Shown piece by piece: positions 46,290 to 58,040 of a stretch of 64,000 nt of DNA. Numbering within the stretch: position 1 is the first letter of the stretch; every line of letters starts with the position of its first letter. The notes beneath the pieces were generated by a model that did not search any database, was not told the origin of the DNA, and worked only from the letters and a program-made list of their open reading frames with translations. The translations under genes were made by a program, and so were the position numbers. Source of the stretch: Amphiura filiformis (lineage: Eukaryota; Echinodermata; Ophiuroidea; Amphilepidida; Amphiuridae); the NCBI RefSeq assembly GCF_039555335.1, contig NW_027305498.1, positions 682,001 to 746,000 of the forward strand, read 5' to 3'.

Positions 46290-47877
46290 TATCACTCCTG
46301 AAAATTACAGTTGCAATTGCAAACTACACTACAGGTGTCTGTACGAGTGACAAATATTGTAAAAAGTCAATTTAATTGTTCATATTTGAAAAGCTTGGTG
46401 CCAAAAGGCATTGAATTCCAAAGGCTGCTTTGTGGAATTTTGTATTTGAAGATATTCCTAAGAGTAGCAATAACCTTGCAAATCTAATAACATTAGAGCA
46501 GTAGAATAGTAATAACAATTTTTTGGTTATCTTTAAAAAAAAATAAAATTGCAAATTTCGCCCACGTGCGAAGAATAGAACAAAACATATAAAAGAGTTT
46601 TTTGTTCCTAAAGGCATTAAATCCAATGGCAGCCGTTTTTAAACATGGCATTGGAGAATTTTAGGGGGCAAAATGATATTGAAAATAGAGAATAAGCTAG
46701 AGTTACAAACATATCCATTCCAATCGTGAAACTTTAAAAATGAAAAAAAAAATATACCAGAAAAATGTGACACAAGGCAGCTATTGGACTTAATGTCTTT
46801 TGAAACAAACTCTTCATTTTCACAATTGAACTTTTTATTCACGACAGCGAATGACCCGAAACCTCACCTTTTACTCGGATGATCACAAAATATTCGCCCT
46901 TGATCTTTCAATTGATCAGACTAATACCAACTATTCATGATATTTGCATTGTTAAAAACTTGTATTGTTGGTATTGAAATTTCACATAAATCCTTTCTTA
47001 TGATATTGAATACAATAGTATACAAACACCCACGTTTTTCAAAACGTGAGTGTTTGTATACTTTAAAAAGCCAAAGTCACGTAGGACTTTGTCTAAGTTC
47101 GTAACCACCATAATTTGGACGTGTTCATATTGCGAGGTATTTATCGTGTATGAGTTATTTGTATATATAATATTCAGTGAATAAAGTTCATTGCAAGTTA
47201 AAAATGTTAAATACAGATATGGTCACTTTTTTCGCGTCGATTAAACGCTTTTCAAAAACATACGCGGACACTCAATTTTCGAATGTACCCAAATGAGTGT
47301 TACTCCGAGAGTTGTTGGGGTGTGTGCACGATACCAATGTTTCATTTCAATTGAATAGGCATCTTTGTAATATAGATATTTTGATTTCATTACATTACAA
47401 ACTCTCATTACGAACTCTTGCATTATAAATACCAATATAATTGAGAACATAATGAGCTAAGCATGTTCGAGCTCAATAAAGAGAGTGCTATTATCTGGAA
47501 AATGGCGTTTTACAACAGTTCTAAAAGGAAACACTCGCCATATTTTAATTCCCGTGAAAATCTAATAACACTACATCAGGGCGTGTCATTTTCTTCGGGA
47601 GGGTGGGGATCATGAATATACCAGGGATCGGAGTCAATTTTGTGACCCCTCAATCGCGGGCTATTATTGTGGTTTGAAAGACGCAAGTACTGTCATTATG
47701 TGACCATAAATTCCAGTGAACATTATAAAAGACAGTTATATATGTACGCGAAGTTCATACTGCAGTTACTGTCCGTTTTCCTATACACAATACACAGTGC
47801 TCTCACCATTGACGTGTTACCTCTACAAATAGTGTATGTTAGAAGTATAGACGATTGCCTAGTTAACGTCACTGTGT
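46290..47877. other. Upstream of the uricase-like gene, no gene recognised
   Basis: Low-complexity AT-rich sequence holding a perfect hairpin at 47017-47062 (GTATACAAACAC...CACGTTTT / AAAACGTG...GTGTTTGTATAC). I see no defensible promoter motif. Confidence 0.45.
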
Positions 47878-49135
47878 GAAAAATAACCGGCCAATATTTA
47901 AAGTATTCTATGAAATTCTAGAAAATATAGTTTTGTCCTAAATTTTTAGCTAATTTAGGTGTTTGGAAATATTCGCACTTTTGTGTTTTAGGAAGGATAT
48001 GTAAACGACAGATAACAAACCGTGTTAAGGTGGTACGAAAGGCAAAATCAAGTTGCTCTGATTGAGATTAAAATAGACTTGTTGCAGAGAGATATGCAAA
48101 ATAATCTTAATTCTAAAATTTGAGCCAAATCGGACAAACGGTTTTGAGATATTGCTGTTGAAAGATTCTTTGTATTCTATTGTTTTTGCCAATATATTGA
48201 TGAAGTTAATGAAGAAAATTGGCAAAATGTGCTCATTAATATTAATTTTGCCAATATTTTCCCAATATTTTATGAATAAACCTTCATACTACTTTTACCT
48301 TTAAATTTTGACCTGAAACTTTGCCAATGTGTCTCTATGACCTAAACCTTTAACATGTGATTTTCCCGCAAATCTAATTTGCATATTTGCATAATTAATT
48401 AGCCTTAAGTATAATGCTAATTAATTATGCAAATATGCAAATTAGATGGGCGGGAAAATCACATGGTAATGTTTTAGGCCATAGAAACACATTGGCAAAG
48501 TTTCATGTCAAAACCATATAAAATAAAAGTAGTATGAAGGTTTATTCATAAGATATTGGTATAATATTGGCAAATATGAATATTCATGAGCACATTTTGC
48601 CAATTTTCCTCATTAACTTCATCAATATATTGGCAAAAACAATAGAATACAAAGAAACTAAAAACATGCATATCTTGACAACCGTATGTCCGATTTCCTT
48701 CAAACAAAAACTATTTTGCTCAGTGTATTTAGCTTAACTTATTCAATCTATTCAAATGGTTCTAAATTCAGTTTCTGTTTTCCAGAAACATCGTTTCGAA
48801 CCCCCTTAAGTCTACAACTATTATGGTTCTCATTTTCAAGAATGCTGGTTAACAATGAGCAGACTATTGTCTCATTTCGTAAACAAAAGCCCACACAGTA
48901 TTGTTACCTTTCGTTTGCTTTATAATCGGTTACCCAACTGAAAGTATAATACCAGCTCATTGCAATACCGCACAGGTAAAACAGAAACATGTGTAGTGTG
49001 GATTTAACCAGAGAAGATCTGATTTAATCAGTTGAGCTGTTTTCAATGAGTGTTATCTTGGTTTAATAGCTTTTAATAGGGTTTAAGTCCTGCAAAGGTT
49101 GGGGTGAATTCTACTATAGACATGACTGCATCATG
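47878..49135 (-). repeat. Composite repeat, right inverted partner, split by a MITE
   Basis: Inverted copy of 40318-41092. It is interrupted at the TTAA of its AAACCGTGTTAAG segment by the element at 48025-48809. Confidence 0.65.
48025..48809. mobile_element. TTAA-flanked palindromic MITE nested in another MITE
   Basis: TTAA at 48025-48028 and 48806-48809. The whole element is a palindrome centred near 48415 (AATTAATTATGCAAATATGC on the right arm, its inverse on the left; CCAATATATTGATGAAGTTA and inverse further out). The flanks rejoin as AAACCGTG-TTAA-GT, which matches the intact copy at 2995-3015, so the host sequence before insertion can be seen. Confidence 0.85.
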
Positions 49136-49299
49136 TTGCTAATTTTTCTGCATCGATCTCATGATCTATAGTAATTTGAGACCATATTTTGTCAAATTTT
49201 CGGACATTAAGCCTGTTAGATCAAATTTAGCTTTAAAAATAGAAATATATTATCGATTTGACGTCCTCGAATATTGGTTAGACTGGAAATAGAATAACT

Positions 49300-49397
49300 G
49301 GACATTCCTCGTATTTAGAATGCAAGTTGGTGTATCTGATGTGCTCTCATGTCCAACCAAAAATACTGTGCAAATGTTGCTATACAATCCCTTAATA
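49300..49397. mobile_element. TTAA foldback family, worn right-end remnant
   Basis: GGACATTCCTCGTATTTAGA, then CTGATGTGCTCTCATGTCC, then CAATCCCTTAA follow the family right end with many changes. An old copy. Confidence 0.6.
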
Positions 49398-49985
49398 TAG
49401 CTGCGTTCGACAAGTTTCCGTAAAAGCTAGCAACTGACTTATTTCAATCCCAACACTTTAAAAATAACGACTCCGAAAATGTCCCCATCATGCGGGATAA
49501 AAAAAAAGTATACGTGCTCGTATTTAAGAATCAGAAAATTGTAAAATTCGGTGTCCAAGGTCCACGTTTAAGGACTATTCTGGTGTTAAAAATGTGCTTT
49601 ACTATACATTGGGAGTGTAATCTCTATCTAATATAGATTTGAAAAGAACATGAACACATCATCAGGTCAAATGTAAACACTTCGGGGTAAACACGCGTAA
49701 ATGGGTCCAATTAAAGTCGAATTTTTGAATGTCCAAAAATAGTGTCCGGAAAAGTATTTCCCAATATTTCCGGTATCAGAGATGCCACATTTTCCCTTTC
49801 TTTTTTTATATAAAATCAAAATGTCCGCACTTTTCATTATCTTCAGCCCAATTTTGAACTTTTTATCTCAAATTCACGTGCTATTCCAGGTTTCAAGTTT
49901 CGGGTTCTTTAAGTGGTACTGTAAGTGCATATCTCTACGTCAAAGCCGTTACATGAATTTACTAAATAGCATGGCATTTGGCAAT

Positions 49986-50581
49986 AATGTGACCGTACAC
50001 CACGAATGCGCCATAAAGTCCGCCCGATCAATTTTGTTTTATTTTGTGTTTAGAAAATATATATCATAAGCTTTAAAATGGTATATCATTGGACTTCAAA
50101 CGATATCCAGAAGCGGGGTTGTGGCTTGTTGAACTTTGCTACTTCAACAAAATGGTATACCTTTTTCGGTTCTACATGTGTCTCTTTTCCCACATTGCTA
50201 GTAATTTATATCAAACAGTCATAATAGTAGGTCATTTCAAATCATCCACAAATCAACGAGGTTCAGGAATTTCCTCTCATTGTTAATTGTTGCTTATACA
50301 TACCTAGACAAAATACAATACATTGTCACCCATACACTTGAACAGGATTTATCCATACCAAACAAAGACTAGAGATATTTAAGAATTCTATAGGTAGAAG
50401 CTTATTATCCTCTTCAACAATAGGATTATGGTTTAAAAGGTGTTCGACTAGCGCCATCAGAAATAATACATGTAGCACTAAATTGAGGTACCTATGAATA
50501 CGACCTTCATGCTCGTTTTACACTGTAACACAGAATACAATTTAGGACATTTACGGCTCATTCGTGTGCACGGTCACATAT
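49986..50581 (-). mobile_element. TATGTGACC MITE, copy 2 (inverted)
   Basis: Starts ATGTGACCGTACACCACGAA and ends GGCTCATTCGTGTGCACGGTCACATA. In the middle it carries the same blocks as 22151-22741 and 53314-53892 in the opposite orientation (ACTTCAAACGATATCCAGAA, AAATCAACGAGGTTCAGG). Confidence 0.75.
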
Positions 50582-50769
50582 ATGGTCAACTCTGAATCAT
50601 ATTGACCCATTTTCCCAACAAAGTGTTTTTATTTACTTTTATAATGATGCCAACTGTTTTGTGGGCAAAACTGGGTAGGCAATTTTGGGCAATGGGCAAG
50701 TTGAATTTACTGGTTGAGCAAAATTAAGCTCCATGCATCAAACGACGCTTAATCACTTAAATACCAAAC

Positions 50770-51060
50770 TAGGAAAGGAAGAGGTCAATGAAATAAAACA
50801 GCTCAATGGTTGAAGCAAAAGAAAACACGCACACACACCCCCACCCACAAAAAACACACACACGAAAAAACAACTAATTAAATAATAATAATAAAAATAA
50901 TAATTCTTAACATGGTAATAATAATTAGTATTTAATATTTTATAGCTAATTCATCAAAGGCTCGTTAGACTTTTTTTTAACTTTACTTCAATAATCATCG
51001 TTTCATTATAATTTAATTTGATTTGCTTGAAATGATATGAACGCTTTTCTTAATTGATCA
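50770..51060 (+). repeat. Repeat in the 5' flank of lectin gene 2 (copy 2)
   Basis: Contains CAATGGTTGAAGCAAAAGAA, TTCATCAAAGGCTCGTTAGA and TTTAATTTGATTTGCTTGAA. Interrupted by CA and AAT microsatellites (about 50826-50905). Confidence 0.6.
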
Positions 51061-51534
51061 TCATTAAACTTATTTAAAGGATAATCGTATTGAAAATACA
51101 ACCAAGCTTCATATGAAACCTTGCAATAGTTTCTTAATCATAATTGCCAATATAACTGACATCTAATGATATATAATGTCCTAATAGAAATGAGCAATTT
51201 TATGAGGCACTTTTTTGGCGAACGGATGCTGCCATTTTGCTTTAATTTGCTCATGCATATGACGTCACTGTACCGGAACGACCAAAAAATGAAAAAAACC
51301 AGTGTTGCTATTAAAAATCAAGGGGAATGAGTCACATGTCGACCCTGGTCGAAAATGAGTTTTACATATGTTTCTAAATAAGACATTTAGAGCTTTTAGA
51401 AACTGGAAACCCGAAGTTGATACGACTTTTCTATGGGAAGTTATATCACTTTATCAATCGCTGAAAACAATAGAAAACAAAGGAATTTAAACACTTTCTC
51501 TGGTAATATCTCAAAATCAATGTTAGCGACATCC

Positions 51535-51760
51535 GACTCATTCGGGAACAGTCCAACGGTTGAGGCCAAGAGATGATTTTATAAAATGGAAAGAATATTT
51601 AATCATATTTAATTATTAAATATTTAATATTGCATATCTAACCCATTAAAGGCTCGTTAACCTCAATCATCAAAGGCTATATTCAGGAAGCATCGTTTTA
51701 TTACCGTTTCTTTTTATTTGCTCGAAATTATTATTTAGGCACTTCTTCATTCAAAAGAAT
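51535..51760 (+). repeat. Repeat in the 5' flank of lectin gene 2 (copy 3)
   Basis: CAACGGTTGAGGCCAAGAGA, CATTAAAGGCTCGTTAACCT, TTTATTTGCTCGAAATTATT. Its end is 150 bp before the start codon at 51910. A shorter piece (CTTGCTTGAAATGATATGAA) recurs at about 54132 in intron 1. Confidence 0.6.
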
Positions 51761-51909
51761 CTGAAAAGGAATAACTACTGGACTATTCTGCTTAATATGC
51801 AGTTGGAGTTTGATCAATCCAACTATTTCTCAAGTTACGTTTACTGAAGATTTATATCATATCACCTTTTGAAAACTTGTGACGATGGACAAAATTCAAT
51901 TAAGTTAGA

Positions 51910-51949
51910 ATGAATTATCATGCTTCTTTTATTTTAATCATCACCACAG
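51910..51949 (+). CDS. Lectin gene 2: signal-peptide exon 1
   Basis: A 40-bp exon: MNYHASFILIITT plus one base, donor G|GTAAGT, phase 1. Joined to the exon at 54319 it gives FILIITTAAYLAVVKTHLC, a full signal peptide. Gene 2 in total has exons 51910-51949, 54319-54579, 55063-55287, 58041-58207 and 60166-60372, exactly 900 bp. All phases agree and all frames are open, predicting a 299-residue secreted protein: Cys-rich module, two EGF domains, one C-type lectin domain. Confidence 0.78.
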
Positions 51950-52261
51950 GTAAGTTGTATGTGATTTTTCATTTAAAACATATCTAAGGATGTAGTATTG
52001 ATGATGGGATTAGTGAAGTATTTTTTTTACATATTTAAAGTAAAAGTTTTATTTATAGATTTATCAATAATGAGTACAAATTTGTTCGTCAAGAAGGGAG
52101 ATTTTCAAAGGTCGACGACGACGGTAAAAAAAAATCAACGTCATACCATTTTAGCCCCAAATGAGGTGTTTTTTGCTACTTTGTGGGCTAGTTCTCGTGA
52201 AGCGCCCGAAATAAAGCAAGGTTACCCTAATTGGGCACAAAACACGACATTTTTCGTAATA

Positions 52262-53120
52262 CAGGGTGAGTCAAAAAAAGTGCAATAGATCAAAGAATCG
52301 ATATTTATGCAAGAACCAAGTCAAACTTTACCATTATTGAAAATTTTTATAAATGCCACTCTCAAAAGTCACCTTCTGTGAAAATATGAAGTTAATCGCG
52401 ACTACCGTTTAATTTTTATAAGTCATTTTGCTGCGATGCCCAATTTCGTTATTTGTCCACGAGATACCATGTATTTTGAATGAGGGCAAACAATGCACGG
52501 TAAAGGCATTAGCTGTGAAACTGACATCAACTTAAAAAAGGTTGATTTTGCGTTATTTTAATTTTTTTTCTGTTCAAACAAACTTTCTAACATTACTTTA
52601 AGTCCTTCATACCTCACTCGACTCCAACTCCAGTTTTTTAATCCCAATATGTCCAACTTACTGGATATTTTGTAATTTACTCCACTTAAATTTGCGCGCA
52701 TTTTATTTTGACATTTGAAAAAACCCGCCTACAAATTTGTATGTTTTTGATAAAGGTAAAAGGAAAATAACAACAAATAATGTTTCTTTTCCTTAAAAAA
52801 GACCAAGGGCGATAACACTTTGGGTGCTCATTTAATTTCAATGCCAATGAGGTTAAGAAAATGGCAGTTGTTCCAAATCTACGTTACACAGAGTGCGCTG
52901 ACATTCAAATTTTAGATGTTTCTTGGACAAACATTAAAATTGGGTATCGCTATAAAATGTGTCATAAAAACAAAACGGTAAATGCTAATTCCTTTATTTC
53001 TTCACACAAGGCTGCTGATGAATATATCATATATAAAATGTTTTCAAACCTAAAAGTTTGAACTCGGTTCTTTAATAAAAATGGATTATTTTCTCTATTG
53101 CACTTTTTTTTTTCACCCTG
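52262..53120. mobile_element. CAGGGTGAGTC mariner-like element
   Basis: Ends CAGGGTGAGTCAAAAAAAGT...CAATAGA and inverse TCTATTGCAC...CACCCTG, TA on each side (52260-52261, 53121-53122). The only ORF (52861-53061) matches nothing I know. Located in intron 1 of lectin gene 2. Confidence 0.7.
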
Positions 53121-53313
53121 TAAAAAGGCAAATGTACAGGGCTGTAATTGCTTTACTTTTTCTTCTGTTTTTGAATGTTTTGGGCAATCCTCCTCTCCAT
53201 AGACAAATCATGCACATGGGAAGGGGGAAATGACACTACTTCTTATTATGTCTTGGTATCTTTGTTATAAAAACCCATACCAATCTTCTTGTGGGTATGT
53301 TTGTGTCTTATTA

Positions 53314-53892
53314 TATGTGACCGTACAGCACGAAGGAGCCCTAAATTCCCTAAATTGTATTCTGAGTTACAGTGTAAAATGTGTATGAAGTTCGTATTCA
53401 TCGGTAACTTAAGCTGGCGCGACTTCTATCTCATTTTGATAGTCAAACACCAATCAATAATCCTATTGTTGAAGTGGATAATAAGCTTCTACCTTAGATG
53501 GCTATATAGTTTTTTAATAGCGCTGGTCTTTGTTTGTTTTGGCTAAATCCTGTTGGGTTACCAGGCAAAGTATTTTGTATAGGTATGTATAACCAACAAT
53601 TAACAATGTCTTAAACCTCGTTGACTTGGGGATGATTTGAAATGACCGCTAATTATGACTGTTTGATATTTATTGCCAGCAATGTGGAAAATGAGACACA
53701 TGTAGAAACGAAAGAAGCTACCATTTTGTTGAAGGAGCAAAGTTAAACAAACCCTAACCCCGCTTCTGGATATCATTTGAAGTCAAATGATATACCATTT
53801 TAAAGCTTATGATGTATATTTTCTAAACACGAAATAAAACAAAATTGACCGGGGGAGGAATTTACGGCTCATTCGCCGCGTACGGTCACATA
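53314..53892 (+). mobile_element. TATGTGACC MITE, copy 3
   Basis: Starts TATGTGACCGTACAGCACGA, ends GGCTCATTCGCCGCGTACGG then TCACATA. Direct-orientation homologue of 22151-22741 throughout. In intron 1 of lectin gene 2. Confidence 0.82.
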
Positions 53893-54318
53893 TTTGTCTC
53901 AATATTTGAATGCAAACCTAGCTTGGTCATGCTTACCTCCGACACGCATTAAGTCTTTAAATTTTAAAATGTTTAGCCTTTAATTATATTTATTATCTAC
54001 GCATGGAGAAATTGGCAGGGTGAAATTGCTATACCGTTATTGGCATTGTACTTTCAAATCATAAAATATTAACACATTGCTGTAAATAATCAATAGTTAA
54101 AAGCGGAACAATATCTAATAAGGCAACTTCCTTGCTTGAAATGATATGAACTCTTTTCTTGTTTAAGAGTCTGAAATGGAATGGCTCTGGAATATTGTAC
54201 CGGGATAGTGTAACATTTTCTGATGAGGACGCCTCGGTTCAACATTCTAGTGTGTTACACCAGATGCGTATAGTTATATTATAGTATAATTCTGTATTTC
54301 GTTGTCTTTCATTTATAG

Positions 54319-54579
54319 CTGCGTATCTGGCTGTGGTGAAGACTCACCTGTGTGTTCTGAAAGAAAGACCAGATCTTTTAAGAGGTGGTTCCTTAAGATG
54401 GTCTTTGCCATATGCAGAATTATGCCTGTGTCAACGTGTGGTTGCTCCTGTACTCACGACAGCTTGTCCGCAAAGAAAATTGAGAGATTTGTGGTTTGTT
54501 GATGACCCGTGGCCTCTTACCATGCGACATAAATGGACGAAGGATATACTTGATGAACTTTTGAATCGCACATATTGCT
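54319..54579 (+). CDS. Lectin gene 2: Cys-rich module exon 2, no known domain
   Basis: 261 bp between TTTATAG and TGCT|GTAAAC, phase 1 on both sides. Reads AYLAVVKTHLCVLKERPDLL, RGGSLRWSLPYAELCLCQRV, CPQRKLRDLWFVDDPWPLTM, RHKWTKDILDELLNRTYC. The first residues finish the signal peptide. The mature part is about 75 residues with five cysteines shared with gene 1 and a charged, probably helical C-terminal half. I cannot place it in a known family. It is clearly coding, since the frame is conserved between copies while introns are not. Confidence 0.75.
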
Positions 54580-55062
54580 GTAAACCGATATTAATTTATT
54601 ACCGTAGCACTATATTGTAGTAGTAGTTAAAACAACCTTGGTGATTTTTAGTGCGTTGTGCATTAGAAATTCACTATTTATGAACTGTCACTGACTACTG
54701 TACGAGGAGCAGCAAAATTACTGACTTGGGTCAGTGGTTCTTGTGCCCAAGTTCGATCAAAATCGATCCGGAGAAATATTACGAAAACAGTGACTTAGGG
54801 TGCTGCGGTGCCTAACTTAATGAACTTCAACGTTATATCGATATTAGTATTCAATCAAGAAGATTATGGTATGCACCTAATAGTTTTAGATATAATGTAT
54901 TACTGGTACTCACAGCTCAGGTAAACTCGCTTCTTCCATGACCTTACTCATCAGAGTAGGAGCTTAACAAGAAATTATTTCAGTGACACAACTTTGGTAC
55001 TTCTGGACTGAGGGTAGTATGCTTTAAAACACGGCAACACTTCTTTTCTTATCATCTTGCAG

Positions 55063-55287
55063 ATATTGATGAATGTAACAGCTTCCCTTGTCAAAATGGA
55101 GGATCCTGTACCGACCAAATCAACAGCTATACATGCCATTGTCCAAGTGGGTGGGCAGGTCTACAATGTGAAGTAGATATAGATGAATGCACTTCAGGAC
55201 CTTGCGTGAATGGCACGTGTGACAATGATTTCAACCACTATAGCTGTAACTGTAATCCGGGGTGGCAGGGTACTAACTGCGACATAA
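55063..55287 (+). CDS. Lectin gene 2: double EGF-like exon (calcium-binding)
   Basis: 225 bp coding two EGF domains in one exon: DIDECNSFPCQNGGSCTDQI, SYTCHCPSGWAGLQCEVDID, then ECTSGPCVNGTCDNDFNHYS, CNCNPGWQGTNCDI. Both start with the D-I-D-E calcium motif and both carry a C-x-(D/N)-x4-Y-x-C hydroxylation pattern. Acceptor ATCTTGCAG, donor AA|GTAAGT, phase 1 at both ends. Gene 1 has its two EGFs in separate exons, so exon fusion or intron loss differs between the paralogues. Confidence 0.92.
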
Positions 55288-56061
55288 GTAAGTGCTATGT
55301 ATTTTTACCGTCACTAATTGGGGTTGTACAACTTCTTTCATATTTATGTACATTCTCCGCTCGATTGCACTTTAATTACACCCCTGTTGGGTATTATAAG
55401 CATATTCCTAAGGAGCCCTTCTAAAATACTAACAAGAAATGTCTTTAAGAAGACAACACCATGTATGAAATTCATGTTTCATAATTTTACATTGACAAGT
55501 ACTTGGAATGCTAGTAATTTTGTGTGTGTAGCACATGCACAACTAACCGGGTTGGAAATGTTGTTACCACGAATACCACCAATGACATACTATAAGCTAA
55601 ATTGAAAAATGTGTGTTAAATAGGTCTACATTTAATTTATACTTAATTTATACTTGTATAAACAAAGTGATCAATGGAAATCACATCCTTCGAGTTTCGC
55701 ATCAATCCAACAATTTATATTCAGACGACTTTGTGATTACGTTTTATGACATGGCTTTGAACATTCTGACAATCCAACAATATATATTTATTCCACCTCA
55801 GGCTCAGATGACCTTTAACAATTATAATCAAAAAGACTGATTACTCAATCCCAGGGGTTCCCTGGCTCAATTCAATCTTTATTTTATGTGGTATAATTAG
55901 AGAGGGCGGCCTATCTGCTGTGTCCTGGCAGAACATCAGTCAATATGAGACATTAAATATTAAATGCGAGGATCCAGAGGATACATGCCTGAGAAAATAT
56001 ATAATAATTAAAGAAACGGAGCTCAGACAAACTGGCATTATAATAAAGGAGAGAAAAAATC

Positions 56062-56150
56062 AGAACCGTTCGGATTCGAACCAGCGTGCACTAACGATTA
56101 CATGTCGTATAGGTCACCACCACACGCCACAACAGCTCATGGCGAATCTA
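56062..56150 (-). other. tRNA-like relic (SINE head)
   Basis: The reverse complement has GCTGGTTCGAATCCGAACGG, a perfect B box with part of the T stem, and GTGGTGACCTATACGACATG in the A-box and anticodon region. Not a functional tRNA by eye. Confidence 0.4.
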
Positions 56151-57238
56151 CCGGCGAATTGAACATGTAATTATTTTATTCTCTCGAAAATGTCTCACGG
56201 CCAATGAGACCAATTTATTTTATGTGTTGATTATAATTGTTACTACTAACTGCCCAGTTGCTCTACCAAAATGTATAAAACCAAAGCAACTATCTACCCC
56301 AATTACTGGTATTTACACCCCCACCCCCACTAGTGTCACTCCCAACATCAATTAGTGATGGTATAAACTAACCCTAGTTAACAGTGCAGGTGCCTGGGCA
56401 CCTTATAATTATACCCAGCTTGGTTCCTGTCTGGTCAGATAATTGCTCATTATAATTGTTAAATTAGTGGTCACTTGTTGACAGCTTATCAGTAGCCTGG
56501 ATCAACAGGGGTGCATTTATATCATTTTTCATAGAGCAATTGTTCAAAATATTTAATGTCAAATGGTTCGTAAAAACCTTATTTGTGAATGGATTTTTAT
56601 CGTTAACAAAACAAAATGCATGTTTAATATATCAATTATTCCATTAACAGCAATTTCCTAAGTTTCCATCCATAAATAATCACAGAGTATCATCTGTTTA
56701 CAAAATAAGTGTTTATTTTCAGATTTCCAATTAACCATTATCAGTATTATCTGGTAGGGTGCCAAATTTAGACCTTGCTAATAGTTATAGTCAGAAACAG
56801 GTATTTTGTCACGTAGTCCCTGGCAACCCAGTCTGCTTGTGGCTCACTCGCAAACATACACGACAGAAACCGGCTTTGAAGGAGCCTAATGCACGTAATC
56901 AACTTCCTTATAACATGTATAATAAAATCCGATTTTGAGTATAATAAAGAAAGTCATGCCTATGCAAAATGAAGCAATTACCTATTGCTAACTTGGTAAA
57001 ATGCATACTCGTAGCCCAATCTTGTACACCATAGCACCCAGTTTTGGTTTGTTGTTTCGAAATGTTGCAATTAAACATTAGTTCTTTCAAATATGAAACG
57101 CTAAAACCAAATCTAGAACAAAAAATCATAATATTTATAAAGATATAGCAAACTTTCCATGATAGAGATTGGACCCAAGACAAAGTACACCCAAATTAAG
57201 TGTCAATTCAGAGTTATCCCACCATGGTGGAAAAAAAT

Positions 57239-57416
57239 TGATGAATGCAACAGCGCCTCTTGTCATAATGGAGGTTCATGTATCGACAAAGTCAACAACT
57301 ATACATGCCAATGTCCAAGTGGGTGGGCAGGCCTTAACTGCGAATTGTGACAATGATGTTAGCAAATATACCTGTAACTGAGAACCGGGATGGCAGGGAA
57401 TTAACTGCGATGTACG
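57239..57416 (+). pseudogene. Decayed copy of the double EGF exon
   Basis: IDECNSASCHNGGSC, IDKVNNYTCQCPSGWAGLNC is a good first EGF. The second is cut: about 45 bp are missing relative to 55063-55287, and TAACTGTAATCC has become TAACTGAGAACC. The place of the acceptor AG is GAAAAAAATTG, so it cannot splice in. The end still reads GGATGGCAGGGAATTAACTG and GTACGTAAGT. A dead tandem duplicate inside the intron before the CTLD. Confidence 0.85.
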
Positions 57417-57892
57417 TAAGTGTTGCAGTCACCACTGATCACTTGTTTTAGTACTTCAGTACCAGGGGCGGCCCCTAATAAATTAGGTGTTGGGTGTGTT
57501 TGTGTGTGAGGGGGGGGCAGTACCAATATAATTCCGTCCCCCCACAAGGGAGATGTTTTCAAGGTGTTTGTCATATGATTCTGCTCATATCATATAAAAC
57601 ATCTACAAGTGTACATCCATGATGATTTTGCATATTTTGTCCGGATATTATTAAATTCAAAATCCATTTGTATAATTAATTCTAACGTTAATGAACTTGA
57701 TATTATGCATCATCACAATGAAATCATTATTCTGTTATAAAGCTCTATGTCTGTGTTCACATGCCGGGCAGTATCATGGTTTGGGGATTCATCTGTCCAG
57801 AACTCCCGCATAACGACCGTATAAGCATCCTAAGCCGGTACAGATATAAACTCTTGGATGGAAAACAGGCAAAATAGGGGTTAAATGCATAC

Positions 57893-57958
57893 TACTAGGT
57901 TTCGAACCCGTAACCTCACGATCATGAGTCAAAGCCCGTATCACCGACCCACCTTGCT
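57893..57958 (-). other. tRNA-like sequence (SINE head)
   Basis: The reverse complement reads GGTGGGTCGGTGATACGGGC, TTTGACTCATGATCGTGAGG and TTACGGGTTCGAAACC. The anticodon arm (GACTCATGATCGTGAGG type) and the B box are nearly intact, as in tRNA-derived SINEs. The acceptor stem is not. Confidence 0.5.
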
Positions 57959-58040
57959 TTTTATAAAATCATGCTTGAAGTTAAAACTACAAATCCGATC
58001 GGCGCGTCGTACAAACATATTTACTTATTTCACATTGTAG

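Noticed and set aside
40318-49135. One giant 8.8-kb transposon with inverted ends carrying the uricase-like gene
   Set aside because: The arms are composites of common MITE families, start at different places relative to the gene, and only exons 1-5 lie between them; two independent insertions are simpler.
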